From NCBI GenBank assembly GCA_012932865.1, contig SAXG01000007.1, forward strand, positions 868,001 through 932,000: DNA of 64,000 bases, given 5' to 3'. The translations under genes and the position numbers were made by a program. Of this stretch, positions 1 to 10,200 are shown in pieces. Numbering within the stretch: position 1 is the stretch's first letter; the number at the start of each line of letters is the position of its first letter. The notes under the pieces are model-generated. The model saw only the letters and a list, made by a program, of their open reading frames with translations. It was not told where the DNA came from and did not search any database. The DNA comes from Amylostereum areolatum. Its lineage: Eukaryota; Basidiomycota; Agaricomycetes; Russulales; Stereaceae.

Positions 1-60
1 GATCCTCGCTTTGGTGCACTGGACGCACGGCGCTTGCGCTTGGTGGCCTTCATCTCCTGC

Positions 61-1011
61 TCACTTGCGGAGGCCTCGCTTGGAGGTATCTCCTTGGGGG
101 GGGCTCGTGGGCACGCCTTTACCCTGGTAGCAAGGGTCTGGTAACATTTATTAGGGTGAAGAGGGGTACAGGGCAGGTATCACGCACTTCAGATGCTGAG
201 TCTTTGGCCCTAGGGGCTGGCGACTCTGTAATCTGTTTGGTCTGCGCGACGGGCTGTGCCGGGGCCTTTCCCTTCCCTTTCGCAGGGGCCTTCTTCACCG
301 GATTAGCTGGCACGGGCGCAGCTCGCAAGACCTCCACCTGACAGAAGCCGGAAGGGTTAGAATCGCGTGAGCTCAGAGTGTGGTGGACACGCACCTCGGC
401 TCCCGTGCCGACTCTTGTCGCACCAGCGGGACCCTCCTTCTCGACACCCTTTCCCTTGACACCGCTGCTTGCTGCCGATTGAACGTGGGCAGGAGCCGGT
501 ACGATGGACGCAGGCCCTAAGATTGAGTGAGTAAAGGTCAAGGTGAGGAGTGGCGACTTACTGGGCCACCACGCGCCGAATATCGGGACGGTGGCAAACC
601 GGCCGTCCCAGTCAACGGGCGGCTTCTCCTGCTCGATTGCATCACGCCAGAGGGCCTGCACGTCAAAGCTCTCTGCAAGCTGCTTGTTCGTCGTGGAGGC
701 GATTCGTTGAAGACAGAGTCGCAACACACGGGGGACCTCAAGCCGGATGCCCTTGGTGTGCGTTTCCTTCGCATACCTTGCCGATGCGGCCTACATAGAA
801 GGGTAAGAAAAGGGTCACTAAAGAGAAACTCGAGATGCACCACTTCATTCCAGAACTTTGAAAACCACTCCTCCAATGGCCGCTCTCCCGAGGTTTGGAG
901 CCATCGCAACGCGGCCCAAGACAGAGCCGAGATCTCCTCGAAGTGACGTTGGATGTGAGGCGGTGGGGCAACCTTTTTGACCAAAGACGAGGAGTTTGCA
1001 GTAGACGCCAT
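61..1011 (-). CDS. Unrecognised fungal protein, 3-4 exons
   Basis: The start is the ATG at 1011 (MASTANSSS...). The N-terminal part reads PPPHIQRHFEEISALSWAAL and is helix-like. Coding then shifts frame through an intron near 800-850 into a segment with LCLQRIASTTNKQLAESFDV. A clear 45-nt intron lies at 517-561 (GTAAGT...TTAG), and a further intron probably follows before a stop at 61-63. The C-terminal half is low-complexity and rich in Ala, Pro and Lys (for example KKAPAKGKGKAPAQP), so it is probably disordered. I recognise no domain. The exact first splice and the C-terminal exon are inferred; the gene could extend past the left edge if the last acceptor is used differently. Confidence 0.5.
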
Positions 1012-1249
1012 TGATGCTTCTTGGAGAAGGAGAAAAGGGGTGGACGAAGGCAGGAAGTGTGGTGATGGTGGTAAGGGAAGACGCGTCTGCACAGTGCACG
1101 ACGCGGCGAGGTGACAACTATACAATCACGTGCTGGTGTGATGGGCCACTCAACCGCGGTTCGGCTCAATTTGGTCCGCGCAACCGTGAGACACTCGGCT
1201 GCAACCTCAACCTCAGTGCCCGGCCCAAACTCGGTCTGCATCGTTAACA

Positions 1250-2089
1250 CTATTTACGGTATTGTATGTAGCGATCACAGTATCTACGCAGCTGGTTGAC
1301 TTCGACTTCCAGTTCACGCTGCCGCTTATAGTACATAGTGGCGGCGCTATGAATTCTATCGACAGCCCTCCTGATATTGTTAGAATCCTCTGCCTGGGTG
1401 AGTGGTGAGGTCGGGTCCATGGATGCCGACCTGGGAAGCGAGATCGTGACTTGAGGAGGCGATGGGGAGCCGAGCGAAGCTACGGCTTGAAAGCTCGCGG
1501 GATCAGCACCTTCACCAGCCTGAACTGGAGATTGAGGAAGCTTGGGGAATGGAACTGTGAATGCATTGGTGCATATTCTGAATGAAGAGCATCAAGCAAA
1601 CACTGATATAGGCCACGTACCGGTCCACCGGGGATTTTCTGTGCGAGTGATAATCGGTTTGACCCGGTCGGCCCAATAATCCATGTTCCTCGACCCCCTT
1701 TTCCAGATCCATCGCATATTGATTCTGTGTCCCAGGTTTATCTCGCTGGCTTTGAAGGCGTCCAGGGCGTGTTGAATTATATCGGGATACCCTTGCACGA
1801 ATCCGGCCTGCGCGGATAGTCCCGCGTACACTGAAACAACGATCTGTGCTCGATAAGCCTCTATGTACGTCGGAAGTATGAATGACCATGAATAGCGTAC
1901 AATCTCATGCCGGAGCCTTGCTAACCATTCTCGGCTCGGGTCCAAAGAATGGTACGCGGCCCATCGAATTGTGCTGAATGCACTAGCTATTGCGGCCGTG
2001 AGTGGCGGGGCATATGCCTGATATTTTGCGTTGATGTAGTCGTTAAGTTCTTGACTTACCGGTGGGACTGACACGTCGGAGTCCAACAT
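1250..2089 (-). CDS. Unrecognised fungal protein, 257 aa, two exons
   Basis: Exon 1 runs 2089-1621 and exon 2 runs 1554-1250, joined across a 66-nt intron (GTACGT...CACAG). The spliced length is 774 nt, exactly 258 codons with the stop. I chose the ATG at 2089 (MLDSDVSVPP); an in-frame start at 2170 is also open. The N-terminal two thirds look globular and helical (YINAKYQAYAPPLTAAIASA, then LARLRHEIVRYSWSFILPTY). A Pro/Ser-rich linker follows, and then a basic helical tail (YYKRQRELEVEVNQLRRY) that could form a coiled coil. No domain is recognised and no neighbour suggests a role. Confidence 0.6.
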
Positions 2090-3321
2090 GGTTGGAGACA
2101 GATGGGAAGGGCGGGAGTGAGCGCGCGCTTGTGGCGCAGCGAAAATTTCACTTTCACGTGATGCATACACGTCATTGATTGTTGACGCCTTACACTCGCA
2201 CTCTTATCTCTATCCACCAGGATGAACCGTAGGTACAGTGCCTGCATTGAATGTGTATGGGCTAATAGGTAGTTTCATTAAGAGAATCGGCGCGTACTCA
2301 AAGCACCCGAGAGAGCTGAAGTTGATGCCACGGTCAAGGCTCTAGATGCAAAGGCGATCCTGGGCAAGTTTTCCAACCCCTCATGACCTGCACAATTCTA
2401 ACCATCGTTCTGAAAGGCTTCTCTAAAACACCTTACAGTGGTCTTTCCATACGAAATGGACGAATCGAGCATAGCTGGGCTGGGCCGCCGATAGAACCGT
2501 TGTCTACTTCTTGCCCGGCTGGTGCAATTCGTCTTTGTGGTACGCGAGCAGCCCGTGGCACATGCCTATTATCTCACCTGGATATATATAGGTGGTTCCC
2601 GACGCTCCGCATCCAATGCAGTTGACCCAACCTATGACGCGGACAATACAAGTGAGCTGGTCTCGGCTCGGCTTCGTTTTCACCCTTATGTCTAACCGAG
2701 ACAATAGAGGGACTGTATTTTCCCGACAGCGACATGGAGGAACCTGCAGAGGTGCAGATGATGGGTATGTTGAACACATCTCATTTGGTGACTTTGCTGA
2801 GCTCACTCTTTAGCCGGCCTCACCTTCGGTGACAGCGACACGGACACACCTGTGGATGATGTCCTTAAGATCACAGGCAAGCCGAGCCCGTGCTTTTCTG
2901 TACGCTCCTGATGAACTCCCACATCGTAGAAGTGTCAAACGTTGCCAGGCATAGTGATCGCATGGCTCCTGATGGTACGTATTCTTTGGCCTTTGGAACA
3001 GGCATTGATGTGGCTGCGACTTCCAGTGATCGAACTGTCTGACTTGGAAGTCACCGGTATGTCAGACATAATCGCATTCACTTCTTTTTCTCACGTATTT
3101 GAAAGCCGGCTTGTCTTTCGGAGACAGCGATACGGAGGAGCCTACTCCTGCCGATCTCGCGGTCACAGGTAAGCGGGCCTCACATGTTCGGGTTCTCCTT
3201 CTCGGCTGACCTATGGCATAGCCGGCTTGTCTTTCGGAGACAGCGATACGGAGGGGCCTATTCCTGCCGATCTCGGGGTCACAGGCAAGCGGTCCTCACA
3301 TGTTCGGGTTCTCCGTCTCGG

Positions 3322-3546
3322 TGTCGGAAATGCAGTTTATGAGACCGATGAACCACCTAAGTCGCGACGATGGGAGGAGCGAGAAGAAGATAGATTCGAG
3401 AGTGCCGGGGTCTAGGGTAGTGCAACGTGCGCTACAGTACCATATGACGAGATGGACAGTCTGAGGAAAAGGGAAAAGGGATACTGTCCTTATATACAAG
3501 TGGGAATGATGGTGCGATGCGATGTGATAGTGGTGCGAGCGGGGGG
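3322..3546 (-). repeat. E2 3' LTR, part 1 (distal to E1)
   Basis: This 225-bp piece starts TGTCGG and matches 18493-18717. E1 was inserted after the six-G run, so the rest of the LTR lies at 12897-13091. In the element's orientation this piece is the right-hand half of the LTR, containing a TATATAA box at 3488-3497 and the self-priming decamer. Confidence 0.95.
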
Positions 3547-4082
3547 TGTTAAGGACGGTCCTTATCACGTGACAAGCGGCTCAGGCTACAGTACTCTTAC
3601 GTGTGAGAGGTGGGATCAGGTGATCCAGACGTCTCGGTTGCGCGAAGGTTAGAGTCGATGAGCGAAGCAGTAAGTGTTCACAGAACACTTAGGCGAGCTT
3701 TCGACTTTAGTTTGGATTCTCTTTAGTAGACTTAAGAGGAGGTTCTTTAGTTAGAACAGTCCTGTATTTACAAAGAGAACGAGCTGAGGAATGGCTCGTT
3801 CGATGAGCCTCCTTTTATAAGAAAGGAGGTCGAGTAAATATATGTACATTGAGCGACGGTCGTATCAAGTATCTACGGGGATGAGACTGTGGCACCGTCG
3901 CGGCTGTGCCGTTGAGACGGTGACAATCTGTGGCACTGTCGTCGGGACGGTGACGATCTGTGGCACTGTTGTCGTCGTGTCGTTGAGACGGTTACGAACT
4001 GGGCACAGTCGTAATCCGTCGTTTAGCGACGTCCTTCCTAACAAGGTAATAGAAAATGAAGTACCTTGGACAAGTTGTAACA
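3547..4082 (-). repeat. E1 3' LTR
   Basis: This 536-bp LTR has TGTTAAGG at its left end and TTGTAACA at its right end (plus-strand reading). It contains short internal repeats of about 30 bp at 3916-3990 (GACGGTGACRATCTGTGGCA units). A TATAAAA box in the element's orientation lies at 3811-3820. Confidence 0.95.
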
Positions 4083-4315
4083 CTATCCCCCTCTCTAGAA
4101 TCTACGTCTCGTAGATTCCTGAATTGAAGCGGTTCTAGAGGGATCTCTTGAACATGCTGTTGATCGCTCGCTCTTCGCCATTGGAGGAGGAATATTGTTG
4201 ATGCGAGGAAGGTGAGGATCGTAAGTCCTACGATGATGCTGATGACGGCGAGGAGCCAGCGTGGGGTAGGTGTATTGAAAATCGCGGGATCGGGCGACTG
4301 AGTGGGTTGCATCAT
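3992..4315 (-). CDS. Small single-pass membrane ORF next to the E1 3' LTR
   Basis: This 107-aa ORF starts at an ATG at 4315 (MMQPTQSPDP). Residues 20-45 form one strong hydrophobic segment (WLLAVISIIVGLTILTFLAS...) followed by basic residues QWRR, typical of a membrane anchor with the C-terminus facing the cytosol. The ORF crosses the polypurine tract and ends inside the 3' LTR. Its position after pol is where envelope-like ORFs sit in other Metaviridae, but it is far too short to be an envelope glycoprotein and has no signal peptide or Cys pattern. It could also be a chance frame. Function unknown. Confidence 0.4.
   Translation of the reverse strand: MMQPTQSPDPAIFNTPTPRWLLAVISIIVGLTILTFLASTIFLLQWRRASDQQHVQEIPLEPLQFRNLRDVDSREGDSVTTCPRYFIFYYLVRKDVAKRRITTVPSS
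4083..4096 (-). other. E1 polypurine tract
   Basis: Read on the minus strand this is AGAGAGGGGGATAG, directly before the 3' LTR (TGTTACAA...). It is the expected primer for plus-strand DNA synthesis. Confidence 0.8.
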
Positions 4316-4386
4316 GCTTCTGAGTCCTCATGTTTTGATGTTCACTCCTTTTATTCTTATCCGGAATCAAGCGATAGAATTCCATT

Positions 4387-4770
4387 CTACCGCTTGAGTA
4401 ACGCCTCTATTACTTTTACGTCCTCCTCGTCTATCGTAGTAGCCCCTAACCGATGTCCTATCCTCGCCGTCGTCGCGTGATCCGGGCTCTTGAACCGAGG
4501 CCCGCGTTTTCGGAAGAGTCCCTTGATGCCGCATCTTCCTTTTGACTCCTGCATGGCTTCTTCGTCCAGGCTTTTCGGCCTCTTCATGGCGCGAGCAACG
4601 TCCGGACGGTTTAAGAGTTCCGTGACTCGTTTGAGATGACGAAGGAGTTCTTCGTCTTGTGGGTCGGGCGTGGGAGTGCGCGAGAGGACGGGCGAAGGAG
4701 GAGGGGTGGTAGGAGGGGTGTAGTCGGTGGTGGAGAGGTTGCGCGAAGAGGAGGTGAGGGTGGAAGACAT
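4387..4770 (-). CDS. E1 accessory ORF, about 127 aa
   Basis: The likely start is the ATG at 4770 (MSSTLTSSSRN). The protein begins with a Ser/Thr/Pro-rich stretch (TPPTTPPPSPVLSRTPTPDP), followed by a helical segment (EELLRHLKRVTELLNRPDVA) and a basic region (KGLFRKRGPRFKSPD). The C-terminus is acidic then helical (TIDEEDVKVIEALLKR). No family is recognised. It lies between the zinc-knuckle ORF and the membrane ORF in the extra 3' region of E1. The coherent amino-acid composition suggests real coding, but conservation has not been tested. Confidence 0.45.
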   Translation of the reverse strand: MSSTLTSSSRNLSTTDYTPPTTPPPSPVLSRTPTPDPQDEELLRHLKRVTELLNRPDVARAMKRPKSLDEEAMQESKGRCGIKGLFRKRGPRFKSPDHATTARIGHRLGATTIDEEDVKVIEALLKR

Positions 4771-5153
4771 TTGGTTGGTGTGGGTGGTGCGAGTGGGTTT
4801 GTTTAGACGATGTCTGAGGATGTTGTGGTCTTTGTCGCTTTCCTCTTTATCCTTACGATGCAGAGGGGCAATGATGTAATCATTGCCAGCAATCGTAAGC
4901 GATGATTCGTACATAATCAAAACTGAGTCGTAAGCAGGCGACGCGTCCAGCGCGTCACAGGGAGAATATCAAGCGTTTCGCCTTCCTCGTAGCGATAGGA
5001 ACCGGTATAGTAGAGAAGTCCGAGGAAAATATGCGTGCGGATGAGGGCGCAGTCCGTGATCAGTCCGAGGAGTATCGTAAGGAGAAATCGTAAAGGCGGG
5101 ATGATGGGAGAAATAGTCCGAGTGCGTATGATGGGTGAAGTCTGTCCGCGTGC

Positions 5154-6506
5154 TTACCAGGGCTCCGGCCAGTGATCCTTCGACTCCTCCGCTTCCTGCA
5201 AGTCCCAATCTGCTTCCTTCCAGAAGAGATCGTCGACGCGCCATGAGTGATTGAAGCGTGAGGGGGTTTCTCGTTGAGTGCGGAGCATTGCATCCTCCCA
5301 ATACAGCCACTGCTCAGTGGCGTGTTGGGCGGCTTCGTGCGTCAGGCTCTCGCGTCGCGTGAGGAATCCCAGAAGCTGCCTGTGGGCGCGGGCGGTAGCG
5401 TCGGTACGTCGGAGGTGGGGGTGGGACATCAGTGTTCCTGGACCGTAACTGATATCCGGACGGTCCGGGCGAGGGCGAGGAAGAGGAGTCTGTGGTCGGA
5501 GGGGATCGTAGGACCGAGATCGGGGGAAGTGAGGGGGAGCGCCCTTGCGACGGGGGCAATCTCGGCGGAGATGGCCTCGCTTGCCGCATTTCCAGCAGCG
5601 TTTCCGCGGCTTCGAGGGAATCGCGTCCCACTTCTCTTGCGTCCACGTGGTTGGTTCGTCGCTCCATGGGTCCGAGGGATTCTCGGCTACTTCCTTCGTC
5701 CTGTCGTCCTTCTCCGATTTGTCCGCCGAGCTGTCCAATTCGTCCGCTGAACTGTCCGACTCGTCCGTTAGGTTGAGTTCCTGTCTCCGGCGAGCGCGGT
5801 CTTCTATCATCCGATCGACTATCTTCTTGAGTTCCTTGAAGTTCTTCCTCACCCGATGCATCGGGGAGTCTGAACTCTCTGATCCGCTTGAACGGTCTTC
5901 CGTCGGGGTCGACAGAATCATGTTTGCGTCGCTGTGCGGTGACTCGGGGATCCTGGGTGATGGGATCTCGAGCGTGGTCGGGGTGCGGACGTAGGAATGA
6001 GGGATAGGGGGCAGGGTTTCCGTGCCACGGCATGGGAGCGTCGCTAGCAGATAGTGGGAATGGAGTTGGCGGTCTAGGCACGGCGGGCATCCGAGGAGGT
6101 GTCCTAGGTACCGGTCGCGGACTGCTGGTCGGTCGTCCGGTCGGTTGTCCGGGCTCTGGAAGGACCAGGGACTGTCCCGGTAGCTCTCCTGGCAGGGGCT
6201 GTCTGAGCTGCTCTCCGGGTAATCCGTTTCTAGCGACGGGAGGCTGGACGGGGTTAATCTGGGTGATGTCGGAGATGGGTATGGATCCTGGTGGCGTGGG
6301 GGCGGTGACGGGTCGTGGAGGGGCGTTAGGAAGGAACGGGGGTCCGGTGATGGCGGGTGCGATGGGATCGGGTCGAACAGTATAGCCCGGGGAGATGTGA
6401 TGTCCATGGAAGATGAGGTCGATGTCGGGGCCTTCGCGTGACGACATATGGGGAACTCCGGTAGTTTCCATTCGTCTTCGGAGGATTTCTCCTTCGTAGG
6501 CTGCAC
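5154..6506 (-). CDS. E1 post-pol ORF with a CCHC zinc knuckle (second Gag-like)
   Basis: This 450-aa frame has a Pro/Ser-rich N-terminal half. A charged helical region follows (VRKNFKELKKIVDRMIEDRA), then an acidic Ser stretch (DESDSSADELDSSADKSEKD), and then a zinc knuckle CWKCGKRGHLRRDC, a perfect C-x2-C-x4-H-x4-C. Such knuckles normally sit at the C-terminus of Gag and bind RNA. Here the domain lies downstream of pol, where standard chromoviruses have nothing. A second frame of 633 aa (7215-5314) overlaps it, but the knuckle and charged helix make this frame the likelier coding one for 5154-6380. The start is uncertain because the upstream coding signal moves between frames. Confidence 0.55.
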   Translation of the reverse strand: MQPTKEKSSEDEWKLPEFPICRHAKAPTSTSSSMDITSPRAILFDPIPSHPPSPDPRSFLTPLHDPSPPPRHQDPYPSPTSPRLTPSSLPSLETDYPESSSDSPCQESYRDSPWSFQSPDNRPDDRPAVRDRYLGHLLGCPPCLDRQLHSHYLLATLPCRGTETLPPIPHSYVRTPTTLEIPSPRIPESPHSDANMILSTPTEDRSSGSESSDSPMHRVRKNFKELKKIVDRMIEDRARRRQELNLTDESDSSADELDSSADKSEKDDRTKEVAENPSDPWSDEPTTWTQEKWDAIPSKPRKRCWKCGKRGHLRRDCPRRKGAPPHFPRSRSYDPLRPQTPLPRPRPDRPDISYGPGTLMSHPHLRRTDATARAHRQLLGFLTRRESLTHEAAQHATEQWLYWEDAMLRTQRETPSRFNHSWRVDDLFWKEADWDLQEAEESKDHWPEPW

Positions 6507-7156
6507 GGAAGGTATGTCTTTCCCAGTTGAGCCAGTTGACTCGGAGTCCGACTTCAGTGAGGAATTTTCGGAGTTCTGCGACGTTGAGTATAGCCGCTGC
6601 GCTAGCTTCCTGAATCGTCGAAGGAGCTTGACCTCTCATTCCTCCATTTCGGTCGAGAGCGTCAGGTACCTCAGGTCCAGCTGGTGGAGTTCTTCTTCGA
6701 GCATCTTGTTGTGGTCTTCCAGGATGCCCTGGACGTCGGCCAACTCCCTCCTGAGGTCGTCGATCCGCTGCCTGGCCTGTTCGATCGCTACTCCGGCTAT
6801 CATGTGGGCTATTTGATTTTCGAGTATCGGGGAGTCGGGTGTTGGGACCTTCGTCGCTCCGGACCACGGGGATTGCATTAGCACCTGTGAGGAATCCGGG
6901 TGCTTCAGTTAGGGTTCTTCTGTATGCTTCTAATCGGCTTACCCCCTGTTCTTCCGTCTGGTCCTGACCTAGACGGAGGAGGTACTGACTTAATTGCGAA
7001 GACTGCTGCCGATCGAGCGATGAAGCAGTCTCCGCAGAGGGCGCGTTCCTGTTGAGTGTGGTGCGCTCTGTTGCAGACGAGACGGATGCGGTCGACATTG
7101 TTGGGTGAGACGGTTTGATTGGTGGAGGTGTTGGTTGCGTTTGGGGTGGTGGACAT
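6378..7156 (-). pseudogene. N-terminal part of the E1 post-pol gene, frame broken
   Basis: Coding-like sequence moves between frames here. From 7098 one frame gives a Gln-rich helical stretch (SSQLSQYLLRLGQDQTEEQ). Around 6884-6636 the convincing coiled coil (RIDDLRRELADVQGILEDHN) lies in a second frame. From about 6618 the first frame resumes with AELRKFLTEVGLRVNWLNWE and continues to about 6378, overlapping the zinc-knuckle frame. A further 83-aa ORF starts at 7156. I read this as one ancestral gene with frameshifts, or a spliced one. Two compensating indels or unrecognised introns would explain it. Confidence 0.4.
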
Positions 7157-7236
7157 TTGGTGATCTGTCTTGTTGAACCCATAGGGTTTTTATCCTCCTC
7201 TTGTTGGCAGTGCATTCGCCTGAATGTCGTTGAGTC

Positions 7237-10200
7237 TCACCAGTGTCTTATTTTCGTCTTGCGTTTCTTTCGTCTTGTTGGTCTTTGCTTTCGTTGCGTT
7301 GCGTCGGTTTCGTCGCGATCAGTGGCTTCTGTGTTGGTATCTTTGATTGGCTGTGGTGGCAACTTCGGTGCTTTGGGGTTATTCCGATGGAACTCTGCGA
7401 TCGCATCTTTTGATCCTTCGAGATTAGATGCTGGTTCCCATGTGTTACCGGAATCTGGGTAGCCTTTCCATTTTACAAAATAATGTAACGGTTCTGAATA
7501 TCGTTTGTCTAATTTTGAGGCTATTATTGTTTCTAGTTCGTAGAGTTCTTCATCGTTTACTAGTTCTGGAGGTGGTTTTTCGTAAGCTTCGCCGTATTGT
7601 TCTGTCTCTTTGAATGGAATCAACAATGCTGCGTGGAATACCGGATGTATTTTCCACTTCGTCGGTAGTTCGAGGCGGTAAGTCACCGGTCCTATAACCT
7701 TTTCAATTTTGAATGGGCCGAATCGTTTCGGTGCTAGTTTAGTTTTCGGGTATACCGTGTTAAGATTTTTCCCGTCTAGCCATACTTGATCACCCTGTTT
7801 GAGTTGATCTCGCAGTGTAAGCGTTTGATCGTGCTGCATTTTCATCAGTTTGGCAGCTATTTCCAGGCTTGCTTCTGCGTTGTTCCATGCGTCCTTAAAG
7901 TTTCTTATTCTTTCTTCGGCCGTCGGTATTCGCGGATCGGTTGGTATTGTCGGGTTAAAAACCGGTTGATACCCATGTAGGAGTTCAAATGGGGAGGTTT
8001 TCGTAGCTGAATGTTGTCTTACATTGTGCGCAAATTCTGCTTTTGGTAGAAGTTTTGCCCAATTCGTTTGATCTCCGTTGCAGAATGCTCGAAGATATTG
8101 TTCTAACTCTTGATTCACTCTTTCTGTTTCGCCATCCGTTTGGGGATGATACGCTGTACTGAGCGACGAGATAACTCCGAGGCTTTCGCAGATGGATTGG
8201 AATACTTTGGATGCGAATTGAGGGCCTCTGTCCGATATCATTCTTTTCCATAGTCCAAATCGTCTGTAAACATTGTCGATCAGAAGATCAGCCGTTTCTT
8301 CTGCGTTGATCGTTTTTTGGCATGGCGTGAATACTGCGGTTTTGGTGAACCTGTCGACGACTACGTTGATCGAATCGAATCCGTTGGAGATCGGAAGGTC
8401 TGTAATAAAATCTGATGTGATTGTTTCCCATGGTCGTTCTGGTATTTCCGTAGGTTGTAATGGATGTTTTGCCGGATGTGTGACATTCTTTGTTGACTGG
8501 CATATGGGACATCCTTGAACATAACCCTTTACGAATGAAATCATCTTTGGCCACCAAAAGTTTCTTTGTACCAGCTCTAGAGTTTTCATTTCGCCTGGAT
8601 GTCCAATTGTTTCCAGGTCATGATGCGATTTTAGGATCTTGCGTCTAAGTTCGAGATTCTGTGGCACATAGATCTTTCCTTTTCTGATGATCAGATCGTT
8701 CTCGAAGTTCCAATCTTCGATTCCTTTTGCGAGGGTGCGTGGTCCCGATCTTTTGATTGTTTCTAACGCTGTCCAAACCTCATCATCCAGGTGTGAGAAG
8801 TTTCTTAGTTCTTTGAGAAGTTCTTTGTCTCCGATCGCTTCGACTGTTCCTCTTCCGGTGGCTCTAGCCCTGAAGACCGAAGGGTGAAGTAGGATGCGGT
8901 CGTCGTTGTCTGGAATGTCTTCCTTATGATCTGGTCTTCTAGAAAGTCCGTCTGCCTTGTTTGTACTTCCTGGTTTGTGCACCAAGGTGTAGTCGAAACG
9001 GGACAGATATAAGCTCCATCGTGCTTGCCTTCGATTGAGTTTTTGAGCTGTTGTGAAATATTCTAGATTTTTATGATCTGTCCAGATTTCGACTTTGTGG
9101 TTCGCTCCTTCTAGATAGTGTCGCCAGTGTTCTAAGGCTTTTACTACTCCTAAGAGTTCTTTGTCGTATATCTCGTAATTCTGTTCCGCGGGAGACAGTG
9201 ATTTGGATAGGTACGCGACCGGGTGCCATCTTCCGATTTCATCTGGTTGCGATAGGATTGCTCCGTATGCGAAATCGGAGGCGTCACTCTCTATGCGGAA
9301 TGGTTTGTTTTCGTCGGGCATGATTAAGATTGGGGACGACATGAATTCTCGTTTTAGTCTTTCGAAGGTACGTTCACATTCGGTCGTCCAGTTCCATTCG
9401 TGGTCTTTCTTTGTGAGCTGGAATAGGGGTCTGGCGATCTTAGAATAATCTTTGATGAAGCGTCGATAGAAGTTTCCAAATCCGAGGAATGATTGGACTT
9501 CTTTTACTTTCCTCGGTGTGGGCCATTCGGCTAGCCCTTGGACTTTGACCGGGTCCATCTGTACCTTGTTGTGCGTGATTATCACGCCTAGGTATTCGAT
9601 CGATGGTTGTTCGAAGAAGCACTTCTCTGGTTTCAGGAATAGATCGTTCCGTTCTAGGAGTTGGAGGGCTTCTTTCATCAGTTTCCTATGTTCGTCGAGT
9701 GTTTCTGTAAATATCAGTATGTCATCCATATAGACCACCACTTTTCCGGTGTCTATTAATTCTTTGAACAGTGCGTTCATCATTGCTTGTAATGTTGCGG
9801 GTGAGTTGGTTAGTCCAAAGAACATTACCATTGGTTCGAAAAGGCCTCTGTTTGTTTTGAACGCAGCTTTCCATTGATCTCCTTCTTTGATCCGAATGTT
9901 GTTGTATCCCCATCGGAGATCGAGCTTTGAGAAGATCTTAGCGCCTTTTAATTTGTCGATGAGATCTGAGATGAGTGGTATCGGGTATTCATTTTTGACC
10001 GTGATCGAGTTAAGATAGCGATAGTCCTGTACTGGTCGAAGAGATCCATCTTTCTTCTTGATAAAGAAGAAGGGTGATGATATTTCTGATTTTGATTCTC
10101 GGATGTACCCTTTTCGTAGATGTTCATCTATGAATGTGTCCAGTTCCTTCCGTTCCGGTACCGTCATTGGGTACACTTTACAATTCCGAGGTTTCCATCC

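Noticed and set aside
5314..7215. A single 633-codon frame after E1 pol as the real gene
   Set aside because: Its middle is a shadow of a better coiled-coil frame and its 3' half overlaps a frame with a perfect zinc knuckle and charged helices, so I prefer a broken or spliced mosaic.
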